Assembly: GCA_014529385.2 (NCBI GenBank)
Contig: CM043968.1
Span: 128,997,018 to 129,061,017 of the forward strand
Direction: 5' to 3'
Length of the DNA: 64,000 nt
Origin: Adiantum capillus-veneris
Taxonomy: Eukaryota > Streptophyta > Polypodiopsida > Polypodiales > Pteridaceae
The stretch's first letter is position 1. Each line of letters begins with the position of its first letter. The notes beneath the pieces are model-generated. The model was not told where the DNA came from. It ran no database searches and worked only from the letters and a program-made list of their open reading frames with translations. Made by a program: the position numbers and the translations under genes. Shown piece by piece: positions 34,961 through 45,753 of this stretch.

Positions 34961-35897
34961 TGTTAGAAGCTGGACACACCCCACGACATCTAACTACTCG
35001 GAGGACTATTATTTTTGTAATTATTCATTCATTGAGGAAAACCCAATTTTTCACCTTGTAAATATTGGGACTTACAGAAGTTTCCAGATTGTATCCCAGT
35101 TTTGATAGTTAGATTGAGTAGATGGTTGATTTTGGAACTTTAGGGTTTGAGACATTGTAAGGTATATATACCACTTTTTGACCTTAATGAAAGACCTTTT
35201 GTCATTTTAAAACAAGTTTGAAGTCTGTGAGTGAGCGTACTGTGTACGAGAGAGAGAGAGAGTGTGGGCTTCATCTTGACGCTACGTGTGCTACGGTGGT
35301 CGGAATCGAGTGCAGAGAAGTGCAGTGTGTTGCCCCCGACTAGAGCTACGAGCCGATACCAACATTGCGCGCGTACGGTTCGGCTTTGCGAGCTCCTTCT
35401 ACAAGCTTCATCGGTTGTTTGGGTGAGCATACGTTGTCCGATTTTGCATTGCAGCATATCCACGCGTTCACATTGAGTAGAACTACACATTAGGCACTTT
35501 AGATTTTGAAAACGAAGACCTGCAGATTTCGGCCAGACATCCTATGTGTTTCTGCACCGGGTGTTTTGGGTCGTGATTTTGGTGCATAGACCTTAGGGAG
35601 AGCGGCCTATTGGTATTAGTAGGGTCTCCTTCAAGTTCTATGGTGTTTCGAGATTGTTTGATGGGTGTTCGGCTCTAGAAAGCGTTGTAGGAAGTTTCCT
35701 CTTTTGCACTCTTGAAGGCTATGACTTAGACAATTGGTAGAGACCTCTATAGGAATTATTTAGGAGTCGGTCGAGTGTAGGTTGACACCTTATGCTTGCT
35801 TCCACGCGCCTGCGGGTCGAGCTTCATCCTTAGCTGACATTACATTTTAGGTGAGTTCTCGCTGTGCTGACGTCCGTCGCGGCGTATCCGTCCAACA
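34961..35897 (+). repeat. Element T right (3') LTR, 937 bp
   Basis: Matches 5957-6895 over its full length with about 25 differences and one small indel. It is followed by ATAAG at 35898-35902. Confidence 0.96.
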
Positions 35898-35902
35898 ATA
35901 AG

Positions 35903-36208
35903 CAATATCCTCCTCTAAATTAAAAAATGGATGATCTCTATACATGCAAGCATAAAAGAGGGAATCATGATGAGAAACGTAGCAACCAGCTACAAAAATG
36001 GGTGCTCTTTTTTGTATCATAACTTTCAGCCATACATAATGTTTGTGCTTGTCATCTTTCACAATTGCTACAAAATCCTTGCCCTCTTTCTTGCTTGAGA
36101 TTCTTTGACCACATCAATGAATGTACATTGTAATCTCCAACCCGTTAATCATTTGTGTATCATGATCCCTAGTTTCAACAAGAAGTACAACATCGGCTTT
36201 GCTTGTTA
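35903..36208 (-). mobile_element. LINE-B, segment 2 (endonuclease N-terminal part)
   Basis: Parallels LINE-A at about 4512-4853 and continues LINE-B segment 1 across element T. It includes the VAGCY..HHDSLFYACMYRDHPFF region. It ends in TGTTA (36204-36208), the target duplication of Gypsy-1; the LINE resumes at 62236. Confidence 0.85.
36204..36208 (+). repeat. Target-site duplication of Gypsy-1 (left), TGTTA
   Basis: It recurs at 62231-62235 directly after the other LTR, and LINE-B reads across the pair. Confidence 0.93.
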
Positions 36209-36331
36209 TGAAAGGGTGGTGGTAATGCGTGTGCTAGTCTCCACCCAACCGTGCTATCTTATAGCCTCCCCCTAGCGTACACACTGTCCGGCCGTGTCGG
36301 TGGCCTTGCTTATAGGACCCATGTCCTTACA
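36209..36331 (-). repeat. Gypsy-1 3' LTR, 123 bp
   Basis: Plus-strand ends TGAAAGGG...CCTTACA. Matches 62108-62230 and the duplicated copy 62640-62761. Confidence 0.92.
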
Positions 36332-36352
36332 TTACCCCCCCTTGGAGAATCG
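36332..36352 (-). promoter_or_regulatory. Gypsy-1 polypurine tract
   Basis: On the minus strand TTCTCCAAGGGGGGGTAA runs into the TGTAAGG end of the LTR. Confidence 0.85.
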
Positions 36353-37520
36353 TTTTCGTCCTTGAAAACGAACGTAGGAAAATGTTTGTTAAGTGTGGAT
36401 ACATTCTCCCATGTAGAACCTTCTTCAGGTCTATCTAGCCATTTTACCAACACCTGTCGTCTGACATGATGTCTGCTGCAAAGCTCATGAGAATCCAAAA
36501 TCTTTTCGGGCTCATGAGGAATGCTTGGCAGTTCGATAAGGTCAACTAACACACCTGTGTCAATGACGTTATCATTCTTTCCTAGCTGTTTTCGTAAACG
36601 GCTAACATGAAAAATAGGATGAACTTGTGAGTGCTCTGGGAGAGCTAACTTATAGGCCACTTGACCTATATGTTTGAGAATGGTAAACGGTCCACAATAG
36701 CATGGTGAAAGTTTAGCAACTTTTCCCATCTTCAAAATTTTTGAATGCTCCAGAACTTTGAGGAAAACCTTGTCTCCTTCTTCGAAAGTAGCAAGACAAC
36801 GATGCTCATCTGCATACTTCTTATATCGATCTTTAGCTAGCTTAACATTCTGTCGAGCAACTCGAAGCATGTCAAAATGGTCTTGGAGAAAATACTTTGC
36901 TTATCCTTCACTAGTTGTATCTTCTCCTTACCAACCCCACCGTAACGAGTGATCTAGGTTGAAATCCATATAAAAGCATAAATGGACTAAACCCTGTAGT
37001 CACATGCTTTGAACTATTATAAGAAAATTCCAATATAGGTAAGTAGTCTTCCCACTGGTTTGCTTCTTGCTAACATACGCTCGTAGCATATCCTCTAGCA
37101 CTTGATTAACTCTTTCTGTTTGACCATCCGTTTCTGGATGATCAACCGTACTTAGATTAAGTTTAGTTTTCAACTTTTGGAACACAGCTCTCCAGAAGTG
37201 ATTATCGAACTTTCAATCTCTGTCACTAATGATACTAGCTGGAAGACCGCATAGTTTATATATATGCTCTGCAAATAGACATGCTAATTTTGGTGTCTTA
37301 ACCATAGTCTTAGTGGGAATGAATCAACCCATTTTGTGAGACGGTCTACAATTATCCAAATGGCATCATGGCCATGATTTGTAGTAGGTAGTCCTACTAC
37401 AAAATCCATAGAGATACTCTCCCACTTACCTTGTGGAATCTCTAAAGGATGTAAAAGACCACCTACCTTGAGGCACTCTGCTTTATTAACTTGGCACTAT
37501 TGGCAGTTTAATACGTACTC
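36332..37520 (-). pseudogene. Gypsy-1 integrase with chromodomain, degenerate
   Basis: The core fragment includes HPETDGQTERVNQVLEDMLRAY (about 37145-37080), the glutamate region of the DDE catalytic triad. The C-terminal part (36870-36332) has the GPY/F-like FTILKHIGQVAYKLALP and HPIFHVSRLRK, then a chromodomain with EPEKILDSHE, QVLVKWLDRPEEGSTWE. Chromodomains steer chromovirus integration toward particular chromatin. The upstream HHCC and core region to about 37520 is frame-broken. Confidence 0.85.
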
Positions 37521-38144
37521 TTGAACATCATGATGTAAGCCCGACAATTAAAATTGCCATCAAACAACGGCATACGTCTTACGAATACCTGGATGACCAA
37601 CACTTGGAAATTCTTCCATCGCTTAATCTCTTCCTGAGTAGGGGTTGAGCTGTGTGTGTTGGAGCTTTTATCTGTGCGTGCAGAGACATGTTGATCTGGC
37701 TGTTCAGAGACATGTGAGTGTGAGGGATCCCTTTTTAAAACTGCAATCCACACTTTAGCATATGTTTGATCGTGTGCACACTTTCAACGTAATGACTCCA
37801 AAAATTCACTCTTTAGTTTCGTAAAAGCAAGTGAATTAATCTGAGACATCCGACTTAGTGCATCCGCTACTACATTATATCGCCCCTTGCGATATCGTAG
37901 CTTACAATCATAATCTTGAAGGATTTTTTCCCATCTAGCTTTACGGCCCTTCAAGTTTTTTTGAGTAGTAAACCATTGATACTCTCATGGTCAAAAACTA
38001 CTTCAAACTCGATACCATATAAATAGTGTTGCCACTTTCGTAAAGCGTGAATTATGGCTTTGAGCTGTCGCTTATAAATAGAATAATTCTATTGAGCTCC
38101 ATTTAACTTTTTACTTTCAAAGGCTATAGGTCTTCCCTCCTGGA
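37521..38144 (-). pseudogene. Gypsy-1 RNase H to integrase linker, degenerate
   Basis: Frame-broken sequence that still reads as the end of RNase H and the ADALSRMSQINS-type linker (about 37865-37800), then spacer sequence. Copia-2 interrupts it at 38145-38149/53562-53566 (GAAGT). RT continues on the far side. Confidence 0.65.
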
Positions 38145-38149
38145 GAAGT
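38145..38149 (+). repeat. Target-site duplication of Copia-2 (left), GAAGT
   Basis: It recurs at 53562-53566. Confidence 0.94.
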
Positions 38150-38378
38150 TGTTGGAATTAGGGTTGCAGAGAAACGCACACAGCTTGGAGAAGACGAAGG
38201 AAGCTCAAGGCACACAATAGAGAGTGTGTTACTTAGTGTGCAATGGAAAGGTAGATAGCCCTAGAGTGATGGGCGTATATACAATGCACGGTGGAAAAAA
38301 AACCTCCTAAAGAGGGAAAAAATGCCCCGGCGGTCCTAGTGTGTTCACACACATCACTACCACATGTATATGGTAACA
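38150..38378 (-). repeat. Copia-2 3' LTR
   Basis: Starts TGTTGGAATT and ends TGGTAACA on the plus strand. The polypurine tract (GGGGGG on the minus strand) follows at 38380-38391. Confidence 0.95.
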
Positions 38379-38453
38379 AATCCCCCCTGGAGTGATGCGG
38401 TGAACGAGAGCTGGCACATGAGTAAAGGGAAGTGCCATGCTCTAAGGACATGA

Positions 38454-39491
38454 TTAGTCCACAAAGGGGAGTAAGCCCAAAGCTTTGCAAAAAGCTTCAA
38501 GCTTCTCACAAGACAATGCCTTTGTGAAAAGATCTGCAAGGTTGTCCTGTGTTGGCACATAAGCCAAGCTGATATCTCCTTCTGAGAGCCTCTCCCTGAC
38601 ATAGTGATAATGCACCTCAATGTGCTTTGTGCGAGCATGAAAAAATGGGTTCCTCGCAATTGCCAATGCGCTCTGACTGTCAGTGTAGATAGTGTTGGCA
38701 GTGTCCTGTCCAACACCCAAATCAGCCGTAAGGCATCTGAGCCATACACACTCAACCGTAGCTGTGAAGACTGCCCTGTACTCAGCCTCACAACTCAAAG
38801 TGGCCACAATAGGTTTCTTCTTGCTCAACCATGATATACATGAACTGCCAAGCATGAAACAAAAACCACTTGTGGACACTCGCGTGTCAAAACAACCAGC
38901 CCAATCTGAGTCGAAAAAAGCATGTAAGTCTGGCGGCAATGATCCCCCCTTGGGATAAAAAAAGCCAAGATGTAAAGTGCCACTAAGGTAGCGAAAACTC
39001 CTGTTGACAGCCTGCCAATGCTTAGAACCTGGGCTATGCATAAATCTGCTGACCTGTGAGACTGCAAACTGAATATCTGGCCTCGTGTTGCATACATAAA
39101 TGAGGCAGCCAACAACAGTTTTGTAAAGAGTGATGTCAGCATGATCGCCAGCATCATGTAGAATCAACTTCAAACCTGTTTCCATGGGAGTGGCAATAGG
39201 TTTGCAATCCTCAAGGCCAAACTTACATAGCAATGTCTCTATGTAACTTTTCTGACACAATGCAATACCCCATCACACTGCTTAAACTGTATACCCAAAT
39301 AATGATGCAACAGCCCCAAATCTACTTTCATCTTGAAAGTAGCATTCAAATCAGCCTTAAATTCAGCAATATGTCTCTCATTTGGTCCAGTGATTAGCAA
39401 ATCATCAACATAAAGAACCACGATGAGAAATACATTACCCTCACGCTTTACATACAATGTGCTTTCTGTTGGACTGTTACGAAAGCCTTGT
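38454..39491 (-). pseudogene. Copia-2 RT C-terminal part and RNase H
   Basis: Contains YVDDLLITG (about 39408), GLEDCKPIATPME, then RNase H with CEAEY and TDSQSALA. The first RNase H motif reads FDSDWAG and is intact. A frameshift lies near 39255, where CQKSYIETL changes frame. The stop is at 38454-38456 (CKALGLLPFVD). The upstream end is cut by the CACTA-like element. Confidence 0.9.
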
Positions 39492-39495
39492 TTAA
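39492..39495 (+). repeat. TTAA duplication of the CACTA-like element (left)
   Basis: TTAA recurs at 40819-40822. Removing the insert and one TTAA restores the Copia RT reading found in Copia-1 (one base differs). Confidence 0.9.
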
Positions 39496-40818
39496 CACTA
39501 GAATGGTAACCTAACAGGACATAAAAGTGTCCTTTCAGGGTTTTGGGAAAAATTTCCAAAACCATAGTAGATCCACTCATTTTGAAAAATCCTTTCATGA
39601 GCGTATAGTTCAATAACTACTACATATGGAAAAATTGAGAAACTTGTAATTTTTCTCATCCCTTGGTCACTACAAGCCTCCAAAGTTGATGGACCAATGC
39701 ATTTTGCCCAAAACAGCAATTTCTTACGGTTGATTGCATATAAATAAGAGTGGAGATTTTTATAGGACATGAGATAAAATGCCCTGTTAACTTCAATGGG
39801 TTGGTGACCAAAACATATGGTTGCTTTTACCTCACTAATTTTTTTTTGGGCAAAAAAGATAGGTACAAAAAAGTTGCATTTTTGCCATTCTGCGGACCTA
39901 TCATCAAAGTTTCTATAGTCACGCTCAATACAAATACTATATACATGTTTTCTTAGCTCCCTTTGGGCCTCTGAATTCAAAAGGATCCATGGAGCATGTC
40001 AAAAGGATAATGGATCTTTGGGGGCAATGATAAAGTGCTAAATACAGCAAACATGAAAAAACTGGGTTTAGCATTATGACCTTTAGAAACCCATAGAAAC
40101 TACTCAATATCTAGCCAAGTTTGTAGTCTATGATTAGATATGATCACTACCTACAAAATACACACAATTTTCCTAAGAAACTAACAATATTGAGAAAGTT
40201 ATACTTGCTACTCTAAAATGTATCGTATTCTTCAGCAATCAAAAAACTCAACCATCATCATATACTATGCTATATAGCATATTAGGTCCCCCAAAACTCA
40301 AGGAAGATTAGCTTTATGTTATACATTACACTTACACAATCAAAACTGAATTTTGATATCAAGAAAGCCACCAAAAAAATCATAAAAGTGTTAATTTTGG
40401 CCAAAAAACAGGATTATGCAATTCTTGTAAATTGGTCATAACTTTCAATTTTAACACTTAGCTCTCCCTACAAGCATCAAAACATGTTGAGAACTATGAA
40501 GGCCTAACCTCTAGCCATCTAAACCTCACAAACATGAATTTTAGAGTGGTATAGTTGCCAAAAATGGAAAAAAGCCAAAAACAGGACCCGTTTTTTTACA
40601 CAGTTTAGGTTCAAAAATGTTGTGCAAGAGTAAGGTTAATGGTGAGATCGATACTCAAAGAAAATTGCTAAGTTTTTTTCAGCTCATAAGGCAAATTTGT
40701 GGATATATAGCACCTAGAAATTCATTTTCATACTCTTCAAATAATTCAAGCAAACTGGTCACTTAACAGAACACAAAAGTGTCCAATGACATAAAAGTGT
40801 CCTGTTACCATTCTAGTG
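39496..40818. mobile_element. CACTA-like non-autonomous DNA transposon, 1323 bp
   Basis: A perfect 15-bp terminal inverted repeat CACTAGAATGGTAAC (39496-39510 and, inverted, 40804-40818). Sub-terminal hairpins AGGACATAAAAGTGTCCT occur at 39516-39533 and, as a close copy, at 40787-40803, with one more AAAAGTGTCC at about 40775. The interior is AT-rich and I see no transposase. CACTA ends and sub-terminal repeats fit the CACTA (En/Spm) superfamily. The 4-bp TTAA duplication is unusual, since 3 bp is usual. Confidence 0.85.
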
Positions 40819-40822
40819 TTAA

Positions 40823-41669
40823 CCAAATGAGTGTCAGCTTTCTCATACCAAGCACGAGGAGATTGCTTCAACCCATACAAATCCTTCATACATCTGCACA
40901 CTTTGTCATCTTGTCCTTTTATGACAAAACCGCGAGGCTGCGTTACATAAACTTCCTCAAATATATCATCATTCAAGAAAGTAGTAACAATGTCTGATTG
41001 ATGTACATCCCAACCAAAATGAGCTGCCAATGCACATAGAAGACGTACAGTAGTCATACAACAAGTGGGAGAAAAAGTCTCTTCATAATCTATGCCTTTT
41101 TGCTGTGCATAACCCTTTGCAACAAGTCGAGCCTTATGGCGATCAATCTCACCATCCGACTTGCGTTTCACCTTGTAAACCCACTTCGTACCAATGGCAT
41201 TTTTGCCAGGAGGCAAATCACATAAAGTCCATGTGTCATTTTCTATAAGTGCATCATATTCTGATTGCATGGCAGCCATCCAATTTTCTGAATTCTGTGC
41301 TTCATCAAAAGTCAGAGGCTCCTCAACATCATGTAAGCTAGACACAGCCAAAGCATAACAATCTGATGCATAAGATGCATGGCGAGAGCCTGAACGAGTA
41401 CGACTAGACAAAGGTGCATCCAATTTACTGTCACGCAAAGTGTGCACCAACCATTTTGGCATACCTCTAGCCTGCTCATTTTCAGCCCTTTCCTCATCAA
41501 GTACATCATGTACATATGCATCAGTAATAGGCTGATCTAAAACATTTTCAGAATCCCCCATAGGCTGTACATTTGACTCATAGGAAGTTACATTCGTATT
41601 TCCACCACTGAAAAGAGGCAACAAAGTGTCATAAATGTCCTGTGAGCTTACATTATTGTCTCTAGTACA
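40823..41669 (-). pseudogene. Copia-2 integrase end and RT N-terminal part
   Basis: Matches Copia-1 at about 11193-12040. It includes RTRSGSRHASYASD, KWVYKVKRKSDGEIDRHKARLVAKGYAQQKGIDYEETFSPT and DLYGLKQSPRAWYEK. The frame is intact through this piece, which the CACTA-like element bounds on one side and Gypsy-2 on the other. Confidence 0.93.
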
Positions 41670-41674
41670 TGACA
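41670..41674 (+). repeat. Target-site duplication of Gypsy-2 (left), TGACA
   Basis: It recurs at 50575-50579. The Copia sequence GTACATGACAGCAA is restored by joining them. Confidence 0.95.
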
Positions 41675-43261
41675 TGTAACATTTAATGGCTTAATAACTT
41701 ATGTGTAGCGGAAATTAGCATGAACATAGTGGGCATTTCATTAGAGTAGATTCCTAATGAGAATTACAAGAGTGCTTGGGTGCAGAGAGCAACAAAAAGC
41801 ATAACACCTAGTTAGATAGCATCGACAATACTTTCAAAAGAGAGAGCAATTAAGCTATTGACAACAGCTGAGGACCGGATTTTCATGGAGCCGCCCCCCC
41901 CTCCAAAAGGCTTTGTATTATGGTTTCTCCCATCAAGAGAGACATTGTACAATACAATTCTTTGTGTTCCTTCAAGACTAGCTAGTGCAATGAAGATGGA
42001 AACTTCATGCACTAAGCAAAACACTTAACAAACAAAACTTGAATTATCCCCGTTCTCAGACCCAAGACCTCACACACCTTCGAAGATGGTGAGAGCTAGC
42101 AGGGTATGAGAGTAGATTGAGAGGAAGAAGGAGTATCTTACGAGAAAGATGTACATCTCCTCACATAATCACTCATATGTAGCATAGCTTAGCCTAGTAA
42201 TTAGCTTGGTAGAGGAGATGAGCATGCATTGAAGCTTGGCTCTTGGTTGGATTTGCATCCACATGCCAAGAGAGTGTTGATGTAGGCTTCTATCTCACAA
42301 GCTTGGAGTAGGTGATGAGTCCTCCATTAAAGCTTGGGAAGAGATAGTCTTCTCTTTCTTCACACATGAGCTTGTGTGAGTGTGTGTGTGATAATGCCTT
42401 GCAAAAATCAGCCCCCTCTCTCTCTTGGGCGAGCCCTCTTGCTAATTGCTCTTCCTGAAGCCTCATTGGCCCTCCCCAAGTCAAGCCAATTACAATTAAG
42501 CAGCATAAGTGATAGCCTTCTGACATGTGTCCCCCTTTCCCCTTTTGTGAGAGCTTTAGGTAATTAAATAATTAAACTAAACTCTCATTGGACCCCTTTG
42601 CCTCCTGGCCAATAGGAATCAGGCAAGCCATGGGGCTCCTGAATGCTCATTGGACCCCTTGGGAGACTGCCCAATAGTCTTCTAGGAGACTTAATTCTCA
42701 TTGGTTTCTTTTATTAAATGTTTTTAAATTAATTAAACTAGATTTACTCTAGCTTAATTTTCATTGGTCCACTTCAAGGGTCATCCAATAGAAATTGGGC
42801 ACACCTTGTGGGCATCTGGCCTAGGGAGCTGACATGTGTCCCTCATTCCCTTTGTGTAAAGGGATCCTGTGTGTGTGTGTGTGGCTTTCTCTCTCATCCC
42901 CTACCTTTAGGGCTCGCCCCCTCCCATGTAGGGATGTGCAAAGACTTTTAGGGCACACACAAAGCATCCAATTTTCTCTAGGGTTGACCTTTGGACACAA
43001 CCTTTGAATTTTGGAACCTTAGCATTTTGGAAGTCTTAATGGGCTGAACCTTAGGGTCTTTTTAGCCCATTTTTGCACATGGCTCTTGTGCAGATGGCCC
43101 CCCCGTTGGATCCCTATTTTCCTTCCTTTGGATCCCTACTGTGGCCGGTCTGCTAGCTTAACCAATATTCTAGCTTTTTCTCCCCTGGCCTTCCCCACAT
43201 TAAATGATCAGTTTAATATGAGAAAATCATTTAGGAGAATTAGATATTGATTATTATGACA
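41675..43261 (-). repeat. Gypsy-2 3' LTR, 1587 bp
   Basis: Plus-strand ends TGTAACATTT...TTATGACA. It contains a cluster of CCAAT/ATTGG boxes (42464-42797) and a (TG)7 microsatellite at 42869-42883. Confidence 0.95.
42464..42797. promoter_or_regulatory. Cluster of about ten CCAAT boxes in the Gypsy-2 LTR
   Basis: CATTGG or CCAAT occurs at 42464, 42486, 42586, 42609, 42648, 42671, 42699, 42762, 42785 and 42792, alternating in orientation, often as CATTGG...CCAATAG pairs. CCAAT is the NF-Y core site. The same cluster is in the other LTR (about 49763-50096). Confidence 0.75.
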
Positions 43262-43617
43262 TTACCTCTCTCTTGAAATCATAGTCGTCCTCGACTATGG
43301 TGTAGAGAAGATAAAGCATGTTCATGAGTCCTTTTCTTAGCGGGTAGAGGATCCCTATGTTACCCTACGACATCATTCCACAATGGATGACTAGTCCATT
43401 TGGCGCTTGAGAGCCTGAGGCTGCCGCAAGCATGTCTGCACATTAGTCCTATCAATCTTCCATAGTAGAGTGACAAGCTCTACTTGGTGTTTGGGAGACG
43501 TCGTCTCCGCAAACTTGATCTAAGCATGCATACTACTTCATTTTTGTGCACAAATAAAGAAAAAGAGAGTCTTATAAGACAAAAATTTTGTTCATTTTTA
43601 ACATTTTGTATATTTGC

Positions 43618-44997
43618 TTACTCTTGGGAAGCATTGTAAGCATTGACAAGGTTTAGGTTATCCTTTAATTGTATGCCTTGCATCCATCTAGCATCTTCAA
43701 AAGGATAATTCTTAAACTTAATAAGATATCGTCGGATAGTCTTACCGCCTCTTAGTACCTTGTCTTCATGTCGGAGAATGGACTCGGGCTGCAGTACCTC
43801 TTCTTGGTCCTCGATCTCCGGTGGGTCTTCAATAGTTGGTTCTTGAGGTGGCTCTCCTTTGTAAGGCTTTAATAGGCTCACATGAAAAGCATTGTGTATG
43901 AGCCAATGATTGGGCAACTTGAGTTGATAGGCCATCTCATTGATTGGCCTAAGAATCTGAAAGGTACCATAGTACCTTTTTGCTAGTTTAGCATAGTACT
44001 TTTGGTGACCCGTAGGATTCTTGCCCGTTGTGTGCCTTAATTGAGCCTTGGGAAACTTTAACAAGACCCAATCGTTTTCTTTAAAGGCTTGGGCTCTTCT
44101 GTGCTTGTCAGCAGCAGCCTTTTGCCTTTGCTGTGAGATAGAGATAGCATCCTTAATCTTTTGGAAAGATTCTTGTAGGTCTTGGCTATACTCATCTGCA
44201 GCGAATATCTTCCCATGTACCTTAAGTAGCAAGGGACTTTTTGATCTTCCCTCAATTACATCGAAAGGTGCTTTTCCTGTGGAAGTATGTACATTGTTAT
44301 TGTAAGCATACTCCGCTAAGGGTAAGTACTTCTCCCATTGGGATCTTTGATCTAGTTCCGTTACATAGGCTTTTAGTAGATCGAGAATGGTTAGGTTAGC
44401 TATTTCACTTTGGCCATCAGTTTGTGGATGATATGCCGAAGAGAAGTTTAGCCTTGTTCCTAAATTCTCAAAGAGACCCTTCCAAAAATTACTGGTCATT
44501 CTAGGATCTCTATCCGACACTATGGACATGGGCAAGCCATGGTACTTGAAAATTTGTGAAATAAAGAGGGTTGCCATTTGATGGGCTTTGATAGTATTTT
44601 TGATAGGTATAAAATGAGCTTGTTTACTAAACCTGTCTACTATCGTCCATATTCCCGTATTCCCATGGATAGACTTAGGCAATCCAAAGATAAAATCCAT
44701 GGATATGCTCTCCCATGGTGAATTAGGGATTGGCAAGGGTTGAAGCAATCCAAGTTGCTTCCCTCTATCAAATTTTGTCTTTTGGCATACCACACATTTG
44801 GAAACATACTCTTGTATACTCACTTTCATGGTAGGCCAATAGAAATATGTTTCAATTCCCTTTAAGGTAGAATGAATCCCTCTATGCCTCGCATAAGGTG
44901 GAGCATGAGATTCATACATTACTTTCTCATGTAGTGAGTTAGTAACGCATAGTCTATTGCCATAGAGAAGATAACCATCTTGTAAAGTAAATGGTTC
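43618..44997 (-). pseudogene. Gypsy-2 integrase with chromodomain
   Basis: An open frame of 433 codons from 44919, joined in frame upstream across the TAA at 44998-45000. It has the HHCC zinc finger (GIHSTLKGI, CVVCQKTK), a catalytic core with SMDFIFGLP, IVSDRDPRM and HPQTDGQSE, the GPY/F module (AKRYYGTFQILRPINEMAYQLKLP) and a C-terminal chromodomain (ESILRHEDKVL, YLIKFKNYPFEDARWMQG). It integrates cDNA, with the chromodomain expected to guide chromatin targeting. The integrase itself looks intact. Confidence 0.93.
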
Positions 44998-45753
44998 TTA
45001 TTTCTTCCCTAATGCAAGGGCTGAAATCACATCTCTAAAATCGGGATCAATAGCATACTCATCTATCATTGAAGATAGATCATTGTGAGTTGCTATGGAA
45101 ACCGCATTCACTCTCGGCCGTCTTGAGAGTGCATCAGCTACTTGATTATGCTTGCCAGCAATATGAAAATGAAATTGCGAAAGGAAATTTGCCCACCTCA
45201 TTTGTTTGTCGGAGAGCTTGGTCTGTGTCATGAAGTACTTAAGACTTTGGTGATCCGTTCGCAGAATGAAAGGAGTCCCCAATAAATAGTGCTTCCATGA
45301 GTCTAAGGCATGTAGAACTGCAAGGAGTTCTTTTTTGTATATGCCTAGAGCTTGCTCAACAGGGTCGAGCCTTCGAGTCTCATAGCCTATGGCGTGCCCT
45401 TCTTGGAGCAAAACAGCTCCAAGGCAATCACCACAAGCATCGCATTGGACCTCAAATGGTTTTGAGAGATCCGGTAGTGTAAGCACAGGTTGAGAGATAA
45501 GATTTTCTTTAAGCTTTTCGAAAGCATTGTTCTCCTTAGCAGACCATGTATACCTAACGCTTTTCTTTGTTAGGTTATGTAATGGTCCCGCAATTTGTGA
45601 GAACTTTTCTATGAAGCGTCTATAGTATGCACACATACCTATGAAGCTTCTTAGTTCATGCAGATTCCTTGGTTTAGGCCATCCTTTTATTACCTCTAAC
45701 TTGGATGGATCCATTTGGATGCCATCTTGAGAGATAATGTGACCTAAATACTA
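44998..45753 (-). pseudogene. Gypsy-2 RT C-terminal part and RNase H
   Basis: Bounded by a TAG at 45751-45753 (just before YLGHIIS) and a TAA at 44998-45000, both in the main pol frame. It contains MCAYYRRFIEKF, FEVQCDACGDCLGAVLLQ, ELLAVLHALDSWKHYL and LRTDHQSLKYF, then QVADALSRRP. Removing the two stops in thought would leave one continuous pol frame; both are single-codon lesions. Confidence 0.92.

Larger units (their letters stand above)
5957..35897 (+). mobile_element. Element T, giant Ty3/Gypsy-like LTR retrotransposon with nested Copia-1
   Basis: Two LTRs (5957-6895 and 34961-35897), each beginning TGTT and ending AACA, are flanked by ATAAG. A primer site follows the left LTR and a G-rich polypurine tract precedes the right one. 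By eye the LTRs differ at about 25 of 937 aligned positions, mostly transitions, plus a small indel. The span is 29.9 kb, or about 24.9 kb without Copia-1. The interior holds palindrome arrays near both ends, Ogre/Tat/Athila-like gag-pol and a large 3' ORF. Other LTR-like signals inside (14346, 28891) leave open that gag-pol is itself a nested element. Confidence 0.9.

Noticed and set aside
39498-39980. 160-codon frame inside the CACTA-like element as a transposase
   Set aside because: It starts in the terminal repeat and has no transposase motif. The sequence is AT-rich and otherwise non-coding.
39492-40822. piggyBac element because of TTAA
   Set aside because: The CACTA-type termini and sub-terminal hairpins do not fit piggyBac.
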